NCBI RefSeq assembly: GCF_032854445.1
Contig: NC_088307.1
Location: forward strand, 10,056,017 to 10,120,016
Source of the DNA: Liolophura sinensis
Taxonomy: Eukaryota > Mollusca > Polyplacophora > Chitonida > Chitonidae
Direction of reading: 5' to 3'
Length of the DNA stretch: 64,000 bases
Shown: piece after piece, positions 31,216-40,519 of the stretch
Layout: each line of letters starts with the position of its first letter
Position numbering within the stretch: the stretch's first letter is position 1
Translations under genes and position numbers: made by a program
The notes under the pieces: generated by a model
Told to the model about the DNA's origin: nothing
Databases searched by the model: none
The model's input: only the letters and a program-made list of their open reading frames with translations

Positions 31216-33580
31216 TGTGTGTTGTGTGTGTGTGTGTGTTATTTGCTACAGCTTAAGCAATTACATGAACAGGTAGAACAAAACCCTAACTGGGTGTAAA
31301 TTGACAATAGGCCGTGTTTCACGGAGGATTCTGCTGGTGAACTATGTATTCCCGGCACTTTAATGTTATTGCGTGTTAAATGTGATGACAACACAGCATT
31401 TTGAGTATTTCCAGACCAGTGATGTCTAATAAATTTCAATTAACATAACTGCATTTTCTTTTACTTTATTCTGTCTAAGCCATTGTGCTAGGGGCGTGTA
31501 ATTTGCTACTGCTTAAGCATATACATGAGCAGTCAGAATGAAACCCTAATTGAGGTAAATTGACAAGAGGCCGTATTTCACCTGTGATGTGTGACCATTT
31601 GCCAGCTATCACACTGCCGTCTCGTCTGTCACATATATGCACTACCGGAGCTCCAGGACATCCACACAGACCCCATACAAGCCTATAACCTATGTACTTA
31701 CTTATAAATAACACATGGAGATTGAAAAATCGATTAGTTATACCAGTAAGTCAATGATTTAAGGTTTACGATATAGCCACTTAAGGAATAATCAAATAAT
31801 GGGAGCGCGTGTTTACGGAATTGTTGGGATGGCTGTATTTGACGCTGGACTTTTGATTGACAGTTCGACGGTCGTGTCACAGAAGACTCGCCAGGCTTTG
31901 TACCGTCCCCATCGCTCGGTCAGAGGATGCACTGCCTGTGTTATATCATGGACTCTTGCAAACTTACCATGATCTCTGGTGACACCCAGACGAAAATTGC
32001 ACTGGTCAAAGATCTTGCTAGTGCCAGAAGTAAGTGAGCAAATTTGCATCTCACAATCTGGTTAATCAGTTTTAAAACTATTCTCAGGTAAAGTACATAG
32101 TGTTATCATGATATATTACTGACATACAGTCAGGTCGAAGTCAATTACAAAACCGTACCGAGACGAAGTAACGCTTTACTGTTTTAGTAATGTAGTTTGT
32201 TGTTCTTCATATATTCCACGTCAACAGCCAGGCTTTAATTGCATGTGAATAGGGACAACCTGAGAAAAACAACACATACTTAACCTTCTAACTGAATATA
32301 TATTAAATGCCTTACAACAGAAGGTAGTTCCTTCTCACAGAAGCTGGTTCATTCTGGTAGAAAGCAGCTCCTTCCATCACAAGGTAACTCCTTTCAACAA
32401 CTGATAGTTCTTTCTAGCAAAAAGCAGCTCCTTCCGGCAGAATATAGTTCGTTCTAGCAGAATGTTTTATTGATAGTCCCTATTAATAGCAGAATGTACT
32501 TCTTTCTAACAGAAGATATTTCCTTCTGGCAGAATGTAGTTTCTTTTAACAGATTTTTTTTTAGAAAACGTTAGTACCTTTTAGCAGACAGTAGTTTCTT
32601 TCAGCAGAAGATATAATGTCGAACAGTTGACCTCAATAGTCAAGGGTCGTGTAAACTAACGATATACTCAATGATGCGATATACTCAATGATGCGATATA
32701 CTCAATGAAACTTTATATCTACGATCTGTGAAACTTTACACATATACATGTCATAGACTTCCTGAGACCTGATTACATTTTGGTGTGCGAAACTGCTCTC
32801 TTACCTGCTTTTTTCACTGATCAGAATTTGCTTGTGGACTCTCCAGGAGGCTTCATTGCACTCATTGTATATGATTATCTAAGCTGGGCTTTGTTTTACT
32901 TTTTGAGGTCAAAATTCGTCTCAAACAGCTGAGAAAATAGTGTCGACACTGTATCGTTAAAATAACTTTGCAGCTTTTCATCCAATATATTATACGTAAT
33001 TTTCACGAGGCCTATCTTTGTCCTATTTTTCCAGATGTCACAGTTCGGTCTTATTTGATTACTAACTGAGTATTGTATCATTTTTATTCATTGTTTTATG
33101 TGTTTATGTTTAGACCAATATCATGACAGTTGAATGAAGCGGAAAGGGAGGGGGGGTTGTCGGGTTGAAATTTTATTCAAACAATTCTTTTTAGTTTTGA
33201 AGTGAAGAGTTCTTAAGTATGGCGTTAAAGAATTAAGATTAATATTTTAAATTTTACCATCAAATTTATATCCGGTGTTACAATGTAACTTTGGCCTTTC
33301 TTTTTCAGACATCCGCTTTGTCATTCTGCTGACCAAAATTGACCTGTTATGCCCGGAAGTAGCCCGGGACACGAAGAACGCTTACCGGAGTCGCGCCGTG
33401 CGTGAGGTTGTAGAACAGGTCAGCTCTCTGACCGGCACCCCCATCGGCTTTATCTACCTGGTCAAGAATTATGCAAGTGAGAAAGATCTTGACCCCGTCA
33501 TGGACGCGTTGGCTCTGACAGCGCTTCGGCAGATGTTATGGTTCTGTGACGACATCTTAGAAGAGTCAGATGACGAATAA
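20997..33580 (+). CDS. IFI44-like GTPase, six exons
   Basis: The predicted protein of 289 residues resembles vertebrate interferon-induced protein 44 and its like, GTP-binding proteins linked to antiviral responses and expanded in molluscs. Exons are 20997-21030, 23090-23159, 26904-27093, 27719-27856, 31864-32029 and 33309-33580. All introns are GT-AG and the phases (1, 2, 0, 0, 1) close to 290 codons including the stop. Residues 28-45 (SWRDVDWN..) are the W-rich lead-in of the family. G1 is GQVGAGKSS at 61-69, G3 is DTMG at 116-119 and G4 is TKID at 208-211. No TLDc domain is seen upstream, so this is the short form. The start ATG follows an in-frame TAG just before the exon; further 5' exons would be non-coding. 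Function is inferred from family only. Confidence 0.88.
21480..21850. repeat. CCACCN-rich low-complexity tract in intron 1
   Basis: Degenerate hexamer-like repeats of CCACCT/CCACTT. The long Pro/Ser and Thr/Ala frames it opens on both strands are a consequence of composition. It lies between coding exons of the IFI44-like gene. Confidence 0.8.
22175..22840 (+). repeat. Diverged tandem repeat, about 170 bp, in intron 1
   Basis: Four to five diverged copies of a block containing TTTTCCATGTGCAGTTTTAA, then TTTTGGTGG, then GATACAGATGTGACGATGTG. Copies begin near 22185, 22245, 22420, 22590 and 22755. Confidence 0.6.
23090..23159 (+). CDS. IFI44-like exon 2 (coding)
   Basis: Acceptor TTCATTTCAG, donor GTAAGT. 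Encodes TPRPPTPPPKLIDSWRDVDW plus NT. The proline-rich linker and SWRDVDWN lead directly into the GTPase domain; the family's typical PWR.I.W pattern is seen. Confidence 0.85.
23208..23300. repeat. (TGCG)n-type microsatellite
   Basis: Irregular TGTG/TGCG repeats in intron 2, starting about 50 bases downstream of the exon 2 donor. Confidence 0.85.
23345..23470 (-). repeat. SINE family 2 tail fragment, minus strand
   Basis: GTTTAACGTCGTACTTAACA and a stretch around TGCCTCCTTGTTGCAGAACG match the tail and body of the family 2 SINE at 2735-3055, without its tRNA-like head. Confidence 0.7.
23705..23943 (+). repeat. SINE family 1, full length, in intron 2
   Basis: GCCTCCGTGGCTCATTTGGT head, the CACCAATGCGGTCGCTGTGA segment, and an AAATAAATAAATAAAC tail. 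Confidence 0.85.
24288..24578 (+). repeat. About 290-bp repeat, copy 2
   Basis: Direct, nearly identical match to 19250-19545. It lies 345 bases downstream of a SINE in intron 2 of the IFI44-like gene. Confidence 0.88.
25276..25392 (+). repeat. SINE family 1, 3' half
   Basis: ATGGTCGTGGGTTTCCCCTG to GAGTACGGCGTAAAACACCA. Nested in the LINE relic. Confidence 0.82.
25640..25698 (+). repeat. SINE family 1 tail
   Basis: ATATTCTTGAGTACGGCGTA followed by AAATAAATAAATAAA; nested in the LINE relic. Confidence 0.8.
26555..26697. repeat. (AAATT)n / (AAATA)n microsatellite
   Basis: About 140 bases of pentamer repeats that seem to have grown from the A-rich end of the LINE. Confidence 0.95.
26904..27093 (+). 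CDS. IFI44-like exon 3 with P-loop
   Basis: Acceptor TCTGTTTTTGAAG, donor GTAATT. Encodes DALKKDVLGYSTGK, then the Walker A/G1 GQVGAGKSS and a run ending FETGESRSSVTKW. The exon has an in-frame TGA just upstream of the acceptor, which fixes its 5' limit. Confidence 0.88.
27138..27196 (+). repeat. SINE family 1 internal fragment
   Basis: TCTCAGCAACGCGGTCACTG and CTTCCTCTCCGGCCATACAT match the middle of SINE family 1. Confidence 0.6.
27719..27856 (+). CDS. IFI44-like exon 4 with G3 motif
   Basis: Acceptor TGTTGCAAG, donor GTGAGG. Encodes FRKTRFGGNNGPAFYVCDTM and GMEEDQGLDVTDFPFILDGH, then LSDKFQ, in phase 0 at both ends. DTMG is the family's version of the switch II DxxG. Confidence 0.9.
27857..28760 (+). 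repeat. Tandem array built from the exon 4 donor region
   Basis: The intron opens GTGAGGTCAGAAAGT and the same 15 bases recur in tandem units downstream. The best part is five 47-base units starting at 28531, 28578, 28625, 28672 and 28719, each with GAGAGGTGAGGTCAG. A further dispersed repeat (28135-28445) interrupts the series. Confidence 0.85.
28135..28445 (+). repeat. About 310-bp dispersed repeat, copy 2
   Basis: Direct match to 17385-17712, inserted in the intronic tandem array. Confidence 0.8.
28760..29600 (+). repeat. Degenerate tandem array, intron 4
   Basis: Longer, diverged units of the type GAGGTCAGAAGACAACATCT followed by GTGTTAGTTCCGGGTGAGG and GTTGACAGTAATGTG. They appear related to the 47-base units upstream through the shared GTGAGG and GAGGTCAGAAG pieces. 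Confidence 0.75.
30221..30300. repeat. 19-bp tandem repeat, four units
   Basis: Four near-identical units of GTCAAATTATACGGCCAGG. Confidence 0.9.
31184..31240. repeat. (GT)n microsatellite
   Basis: GT repeats with two interruptions within intron 4. Confidence 0.95.
31864..32029 (+). CDS. IFI44-like exon 5
   Basis: Acceptor TTGATTGACAG, donor GTAAGT. Encodes FDGRVTEDSPGFVPSPSLGQ, then RMHCLCYIMDSCKLTMIS and a run ending KDLASAR, plus one base. The region after the switch II in IFI44 proteins has the same layout. Phase 1 matches the next exon. Confidence 0.85.
32310..32620. repeat. Degenerate tandem repeat, about 26-30 bp, in intron 5
   Basis: Repeated GTAGTTCCTTCTxxCAGAAG-type units, strongly diverged, within the last intron of the IFI44-like gene. 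Confidence 0.65.
33309..33580 (+). CDS. IFI44-like last exon with G4 motif
   Basis: Acceptor CTTTTTCAG, stop TAA at 33578-33580. Encodes IRFVILLTKIDLLCPEVARD, then VVEQVSSLTGTPIGFIYLVK and an acidic end EESDDE. TKID is the guanine-specificity motif; LLTK.D..CPEV and VKNY are family hallmarks. Confidence 0.9.
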
Positions 33581-33610
33581 GGTATCTTATAGCAAAATTT
33601 GATTCGGATT

Positions 33611-33861
33611 TAATTTATTTATTATTTATTCGATTGGTGTTTTACGCCATACTCAAGAACATTTCACTTATAGGACGCGGCCAGCATTATAGTGGGAGGA
33701 AACCCCACGACCATCCGCAGGGTGCTGACATTCCTTCTCAATTACACCCTGAGAGGAAGCCAGCATGAGTTGGACTTGAACTCACAGTGACTGCATTAGT
33801 GAGTGACGCCCGAGTCATTGCACCGCGCTGGCACTTTAGTCACTAGGCCAATGAGGCCCCG
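33611..33861 (-). repeat. SINE family 1, full length, minus strand
   Basis: Begins ATTGGTGTTTTACGCCATAC and ends in the tRNA-like head near GGCCAATGAGGCCCC. It lies about 30 bases downstream of the IFI44-like stop, probably in the 3' UTR. Confidence 0.85.
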
Positions 33862-34059
33862 GTACGGCATTAATGGCGGCGTTGTCAATAATATTGTAGC
33901 GTCCTAACCCACCAACAGCTATAGTAGAGTCTCACCAAAGTGGCCGATATGAATTTTGATTTTGTCCTTATTGGAAATAGGCTTGTTGGTTTGGCCGAAA
34001 AATCTTTTTGGAAAATTTACAAGGTTTGGCTACACAAAGTGAGTAATTACATTTCATAT

Positions 34060-34175
34060 ACAGTACCCTTGTTTCCCGTTACCATAATGCTGGCCACTGT
34101 CGCTTAAGGGAAATGCGCTTGAGTATGACGTAAAACACAAATCAAATAAATAAAGAAAACAAATAAATAAATAAA
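34060..34175 (+). repeat. SINE family 1, 3' half
   Basis: CCGTTACCATAATGCTGGCC to GAGTATGACGTAAAACACAA and AAATAAATAAAG. Confidence 0.8.
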
Positions 34176-34179
34176 TCAA

Positions 34180-35330
34180 TCAATATATAGTATTTGATTT
34201 CCGGATCTGATTTAAATCATTCTTTTCAGATCAACCGTCGGTACTGTTCAAGATCAGGGATGTCCCTTTCAGACATGAAATAATCGCTCCGGGATCTTGA
34301 AGCAATTTTAGACTTAAGTCAAAATTTCAATGATTAAACTTGGTATTTTCCTTGTCAATATTTTAGCTGAAAGTTGTATTACAATAATTTACCCAGACAT
34401 TTACGTTGTGAAGAAATATTTTAACATTGTTGCATAAGAAATAACTATTGTAAAGTCATTTGAAGTTTTTACTAAAATCTAAGATATTAAACAGTAATCT
34501 TTAGTATGACCTTGGGCGTGTTTTTTCTTTTACAGTTTTGCCTATAATGTTCGCAGAAGTGGTCATTTGTACAGAAAATCTGTAGTATCTTGAGTGGGAA
34601 CTATATATGTATATAGTCTGTTAAAACTGAAATGTAATAATGTTCACTATGTTAAATCATTTTATCTTCATCAATTATGTTAGAACATTTTGACAGCGGT
34701 GCGGGAGAATCATTTATAATGTTAGATTTAACACTTTACAAAACGATTAGCTAATGTTGTAACTTATGATCAATGTATTTTTCCCTTACATATTATTATT
34801 ATTATTATTAGGTTTTATTGTAGACTTAAGTCCATATAACACAAACATGCGTGATAAATACAAAGATTACATATAATGATAGCTTATAACCAGACAGTGT
34901 TTTAATAAAGAGTATGACTCTACTTATTACTAAATAAACACGGACATCTAAGGTCCATAACCAGGTATCGTTTGATTGTTACTCAATTCCAGTCTCGTTA
35001 ACAAGGAGTCTGTTTCTCCAGAAGACACTACACTGTGCATGATAAACACCTCACTAGCACTACAGCTGTGTTTTAACTTCATCACCCACCTGAATGCATT
35101 GTTACAGATTGCTTTCATTTTGTTGAAACTTTTCTGCCAATGTACTGACCATAGTGAACAACAATAAATATGTGAACAATACGACTTAAACACCCGTTTC
35201 TTCACAACAGAAGAACATTCACTCTAACACAAAGTTGTCTGCGTTGTTCGTAAATGTCATCGCTATCACTAAAATACACATTCCTTTTGACAGACAGTAT
35301 GATGGCTCCGCAGAACGTCATAGACTACAA
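34180..35330. other. No recognised gene
   Basis: AT-rich. An (ATT)n run lies at 34790-34812 and an AATAAA at about 34904 that could serve as a poly(A) signal for the upstream gene, although it is over 1.3 kb away. Nothing else recognised. Confidence 0.45.
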
Positions 35331-35333
35331 CTG

Positions 35334-35335
<2 letters not shown>

Positions 35336-35404
<69 letters not shown>
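35336..35404. repeat. (TG)n microsatellite
   Basis: About 34 uninterrupted TG units. Confidence 0.97.
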
Positions 35405-35408
<4 letters not shown>

Positions 35409-35449
35409 GTTAAGACGCCACTTTCGGTGTGGGGAGGATGTGGGGGTAG

Positions 35450-37345
35450 TCGTGGAGGCAAGAAGCCACTATAGCTGTTGGCGGGGGGGGGGGGGGGAGG
35501 GGTTAAGACGCTACCATAGCTGGTGGGGGTTAAGGCGCTACAACAGTGGGGGTGGGGGTGGTGGGTGGGGGGTGGGGGGGTGTTAGACGCTACTTCAGCT
35601 GTTGGGGAGGTTAAGACACTACTATAGCCGTTGGGGGGTGGGGGTGGGGGGTGGGGGGGTGAACGCTACTATAGCAGGTGGGGAGGGTTAAGACACTACC
35701 ATAGCTGGTGGTGGGGGGTAAGACGCTATCATAGTTGGTGGGGAGGGTTAAGACGCTACCATAGCTGGTGGGGAGGATTAAGACGCTACCATAGCTGGTG
35801 GGGGTGGGGTGGGGTGGGGTGGGGTGGGGGTAAGATGCTACCATAGGTTTTGGGGGGTTAGGACGCTACTATAGCTGGTGGGAGCTGAGACGCTTGTAAC
35901 GCTGTTGGGGGGGGGGGGTAAGACATTACTGCAGCTGTTGGGGGGTAAAACGGTACTATACCGGGTAGGGGGGAGACGCTACTATAGCTGGTGGGAGGTG
36001 AGACTCTACCATAGCTGTTGGGGGGGGGGGGGTTTAGGACGCTACTATAGCTGTTGGGGGGGGGGGGGTAATACACTATTATAGCGTGTTGGGGGGTTGT
36101 CCTACTATAGCTGTTGGGGAGCTAAGACGCTACAATAGATGTTGTGGGGGCTAAGACGCTTTAATAGCTGTTGGGGAGGTTTAAGACGCTACCATGGCTG
36201 GTGGGTGTGGGGGTTAAGACGCTACTATAGCTGGCCGGAGGTGAGACTACTACAGCTGTTGGGGGGTTAAGACAGTACTATTGTTGTTGGGGGGTTAAGA
36301 CGCTACTATTCCAGTTGGGGGGGGGGGGGTAAGACGCTACTATTCGTGTTGGGGAGGTTAAGACGCTACCATAGCTGTTGGGGGGGGGACGCTACCATAG
36401 CTGGGAGGGTTTAAGACGCTACTATAACTTTTAGTTGTTAATACGCTATTATAGCTGGCGGGGGGGGGGAGTAAGACGCTACTATTGCTGGGGGTGAGGG
36501 GTTGGGTTAAGACGCTACTATAGTTTTTGGGGGGAGACGCTACTATAACAGGTTGGTAGGTAAGATGCTACTATAGCTGTTGGGGGAATTAATACGCTAC
36601 TATAACTGTTGGGAGGTAATAGGCTACTATAGCTGTTGGAGGGCTAATACGCTGTAGCTGTTGGTGAGGGGGGGGGGGTGTTATATGCTACCATAGCTCC
36701 TGAGGGGCTGAGACGCTAATATAGCTTTTGGGGCGGTTTAAGACGCTACTATAGCTGATGGGAGGGTTAAGACGCTACTATAGCTGTTGGGGGGGGGGGG
36801 GGGGGTAAGACGTTACTATAGCTGTTTGTGGGTTAAGACGCTATTATAGCTGTTGGGGGTGTAAAACGCTACTATAGCTGTTGGGGGGGGGGGTACGCTT
36901 TTATAGCTGTTGGGGGGCTAAGACGCTACTGTAGCTGTTGGGGGCTGAGGCGCTACTGTAGCTCTTGGAGAGGTTGAAGACGCCATTATTGCTGTTTGGG
37001 GGTTAAGACGTTACTATAGATGTTGGGGGGAAGGGTTAAGACGCTACTATCGGTATTGGGGTAGGTAAGACGCTACTATAACTGTTGGAGGGCTAAAACA
37101 CTACTATAGCTGTTTGGGGAGGGGTATGACGCCACAATAGCTGTTGGAGGGGTTAAGACGCTACTATAGCTGTTGGGGGAGGGGGTTAAGACGCTACTAT
37201 AGCTGTTGGGTGAGGTAAGACGCCACTATAACTGTTGCAGTGCTAAAACGCTAGTATATGTATTGGGGGAGGAGTATGACAAAACTGTAGCTGTTGGGGC
37301 AGAGGGTTAAGACCCTACTATAGCTGTTGGGCGTTACTAATAAGC
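35450..37345 (+). repeat. G-rich minisatellite, about 30-bp unit
   Basis: About 60 units of the form TAAGACGCTACTATAGCTGT followed by TGGGGG and a variable G run (up to about 18 Gs, for example near 36789). Only the core GACGCTACTATAGCTG is well conserved; the G tracts vary in length. Gly/Trp-rich frames here are artefacts. Confidence 0.95.
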
Positions 37346-38030
37346 ATATTGTTTTCTTACAATTATAAAGAATATCATGTGAGGTTGACAAACGCTGGAG
37401 AGACTTTGCCAACGGGCATAACAAACAAACAAACATCGTCAGCATATATTATATGGTATATGAAACGTCAGTGGAGTGATCACGTTTGAAACCATACTGT
37501 ACATCGGAACTATACACATTCAACTCAGATTAATGTAGAATAACAAGTTCCCTAACCTTTAAAGCCACGTTTGCTACAACAATGGACCTATAGTTACCAG
37601 ATTCATTATTAACACACATTTTGTTCTCGATAACAGGAGTTATTAAAACCTTATATGTTTCCTCCGGCATATGAGCATGGCACTGTGCATGATGATCATG
37701 GTGATATGTGGTGCAGTTTAAACGTGTTCAGCAGCTAAGCCGTCATTGTCAGGTCATTGTAGTTCTTGTCACAGTAGAAACTACTTCACATAATTGTCTA
37801 GGTGAAACAAAACAAACAAAATCAAAACAAAACAAAACAACAACAACAGGCACATCGCCTGTGAAAGCTGACAATTTGACTAGTACACTCTTTTTATGAA
37901 TATCATTTTTGAATTTTTGCCTTTAAATTGACCACGCCACAACTTAACAATTTCTAATTCACCATCTACGTTATCTGCTCTACTAGGGAGAGCTGTACAC
38001 TTATTATTGGATATTTTAACCACTTCCAAG
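37345..38030. other. No recognised gene
   Basis: Spacer between two tandem arrays with an (AAAAC)n-like run at 37805-37850. No domain was recognised. Confidence 0.5.
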
Positions 38031-38255
38031 AAATCTTCAATTGAGTTTTGTGTGAAGAAATCATCAGTTGAGTTTTGTGTCAAGAAATCATCAGTTGAGT
38101 TTTGTGTCAAGAAATCTTAACTTGAGTTTTGTGTCAAGAAATCATCAGTTAAGTTTGGTGTGAAGAAATCGTCAGTTGAGTTTTGTGTCAAGAAATCTTA
38201 AATTGAGTTTTGTGTCAAAAAATCATAAATTGAGTTTTGTGTCAAGAAATTATCT
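38030..38255. repeat. 27-bp minisatellite
   Basis: About eight units of TTGAGTTTTGTGTCAAGAAA followed by TCATCAG. In-phase length gives a repeated 9-residue frame on the minus strand, probably accidental. Confidence 0.9.
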
Positions 38256-38744
38256 TATGTAATACAATTATGCTTACAATTTCCGAGAGTTTTCTATGAG
38301 CAGCATCTTTATGCAAATTCAACTGATAATCGGACAACACGATCCAGTCGTTTACCAAACCAGGTGTGGACTTCAATTTTTCACCGGTGTGTAGAGAAGA
38401 AAGTACAACCCAGTCAAACAACATACTGAGTAGCCCGTGGTTTGAACTCACAACATCATACATCAAGTGATTATTGACATTGCATGGTCGGCTGATCCTC
38501 ATAAATATTGTTCAGATACACATCCACAACGCCAAGATCGGTCAGCCTGAAATTACAGAGATCTTGGACTGGTCTCCCGCGGTGAAAATGGCTCCAAATG
38601 CCGGGTTCCAGGCGAATGCTGAAAGGACTATGGATTATATTAGGCCCTGAAGTTCTGCTGGTTACCCCGTTACTGCAATGGTACCTCGCTCACGGGTTGG
38701 TAGTGAACCGCACTTCGCTTCCATACGCTGCCTTCACAGGTGGA

Positions 38745-40510
38745 CATATAGAACAAGCTGCATTCCATAACCTGCGTTCACAAGTAGACAAATAGAACAA
38801 GCTGCATTCCATAGGTCGTGTTCACAGGTGGACATATAGAACAAGCTGCATTCCATAAGCTGCGTTCACAAGTAGACAAATAGAACAAGCTGCATTCCAT
38901 AACTTGCGTTTACAGGTGGACATATAGAACAAGCTGCATTCCATAAGCTGCGTTCACAAGTAGACAAATAGAACAAGCTGCATTCCATAACCTGCGTTCA
39001 CAAGTAGACAAATAGAACAAGTTGCATTCCGTAACCTGCGTTCACAAGTAGACAAATAGAACAAGCTGCATTCCATAGGTCGTGTTCACAGGTGGACATA
39101 TAGAACAAGCTGCATTCCATAAGCTGCGTTCACAAGTAGACAAATAGAACAAGCTGCATTCCATAACTTGCGTTTACAGGTGGACATACAGAACAAGCTG
39201 CATTCCATAAGCTGCGTTCACAAGTAGACAAATAGAACAAGCTGCATTCCATAACTTGCGTTTACAGGTGAACATATAGAACAAGCTGCATTCCATAAGC
39301 CGTGTTTACAGGTAGACATATAGAACAAGCTGCATTCCATAAGATGCGTTCACAAGTGGACATATAGAACAAGCTGCATTCCATCAGCCGTGTTCACAGG
39401 TGGACATATAGAACAAGCTGCATTCCATAAGATGCGTTCACAGGTGGACAAATAGAACAAGCTGCATTCCATAAGCCGTGTTGACAGGTGGACATATAGA
39501 ACAAGCTGCATTCCATAAGATGCGTTCACAGGTGGACATATAGAACAAGCTGCATTCCATAAGCCGTGTTCACAGGTGGACATATAGAACAAACTGCATT
39601 CCATAAGATGTGTTCACAGGTAGACAAATAGAACAAGCTGCATTCCATCAGCCGTGTCAAGCTTGTTCTATGCATTCACAAGGGGACATATAGAACAAGC
39701 TGCCTCCATAAGCCGGTTCACAGGTGGACATATAGAACAAGCTGCATTCCATAAGCCGTATTCACAGGTGGACATATAGAACAAGCTGGATTCCATAAGC
39801 CGTATTTACAGGTGGACATATAGAACAAGATGCATTCCATAAGATGCATTCACAATGGGACATATAGAACAAGCTGCCTTCATAAACCGTGTTCACAGGT
39901 GGGCATAGAACAAGCTGAATTCCATAACCTGTGTTCACAAGTAGACAAATAGAACAAGCTGCATTCCATAAGCCGTGTTTACAGGTAGACATATAGAACA
40001 AGCTGCATTCTATAAGCTGCGTTCACAGGTGAGCATAGAGAACAAGCAGCATTCCATAAGCCGTGTTCACAGGTGGACATATAGAACAAGCTGCATTTTA
40101 TAAGCTGCGTTCACAAGTAGACAAATAGAACACGATGCATTCCATAAGATGCATTCACAAGGGGACATATAGAACAAGCTGCCTGCATAAGCCGTGTTCA
40201 CAGGTTGGCATAGAACAAGCTGCATTCCACAAGCCGTGTTGACAGGTGGACATATAGAACAAGATGCATTCCATAAGATGCATTCACAAGGGGACATATA
40301 GAACAAGCTGCATTCCATAAGCCGTGTTCACAGGTGGACATATAGAACAAGCTGCATTCCATAAGCCGTGTTCACAGGTGGACATATAGAACAAGCTGCA
40401 CTCCATAACCTGCGTTTACAGGTGGATATATAGAACAAGCAGCATTCCATAAGCCGTGTTCACAGGTGAACAAATAGATCAAGCTCCATTCCACAGGGTG
40501 CGTTGACAAG
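38745..40510. repeat. 44-bp minisatellite with higher-order structure
   Basis: About 40 units of 44 bases with the core ATAGAACAAGCTGCATTCCA. Two unit types, ACAGGTGGACATATAG and ACAAGTAGACAAATAG, alternate. The landmark ATAGGTCGTGTTCACAGG at 38811 recurs at 39075, a shift of 264 bases or exactly six units. The minus-strand frames across it are repeat artefacts. Confidence 0.95.
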
Positions 40511-40519
40511 TGGGCAAGC

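Larger units (their letters stand above)
29600..31860. other. Intron 4 remainder
   Basis: AT-rich. Holds a 19-base tandem repeat (30221-30300), a GT microsatellite (31184-31240) and a SINE-tail-like stretch at 29900-29950 (GGTTTAACGCCACATCGGCA). No other coding exon was recognised. Confidence 0.55.

Noticed and set aside
38745-40510. CRISPR-like regular array
   Set aside because: Units are contiguous 44-base tandem repeats without unique spacers, in a eukaryotic genome.
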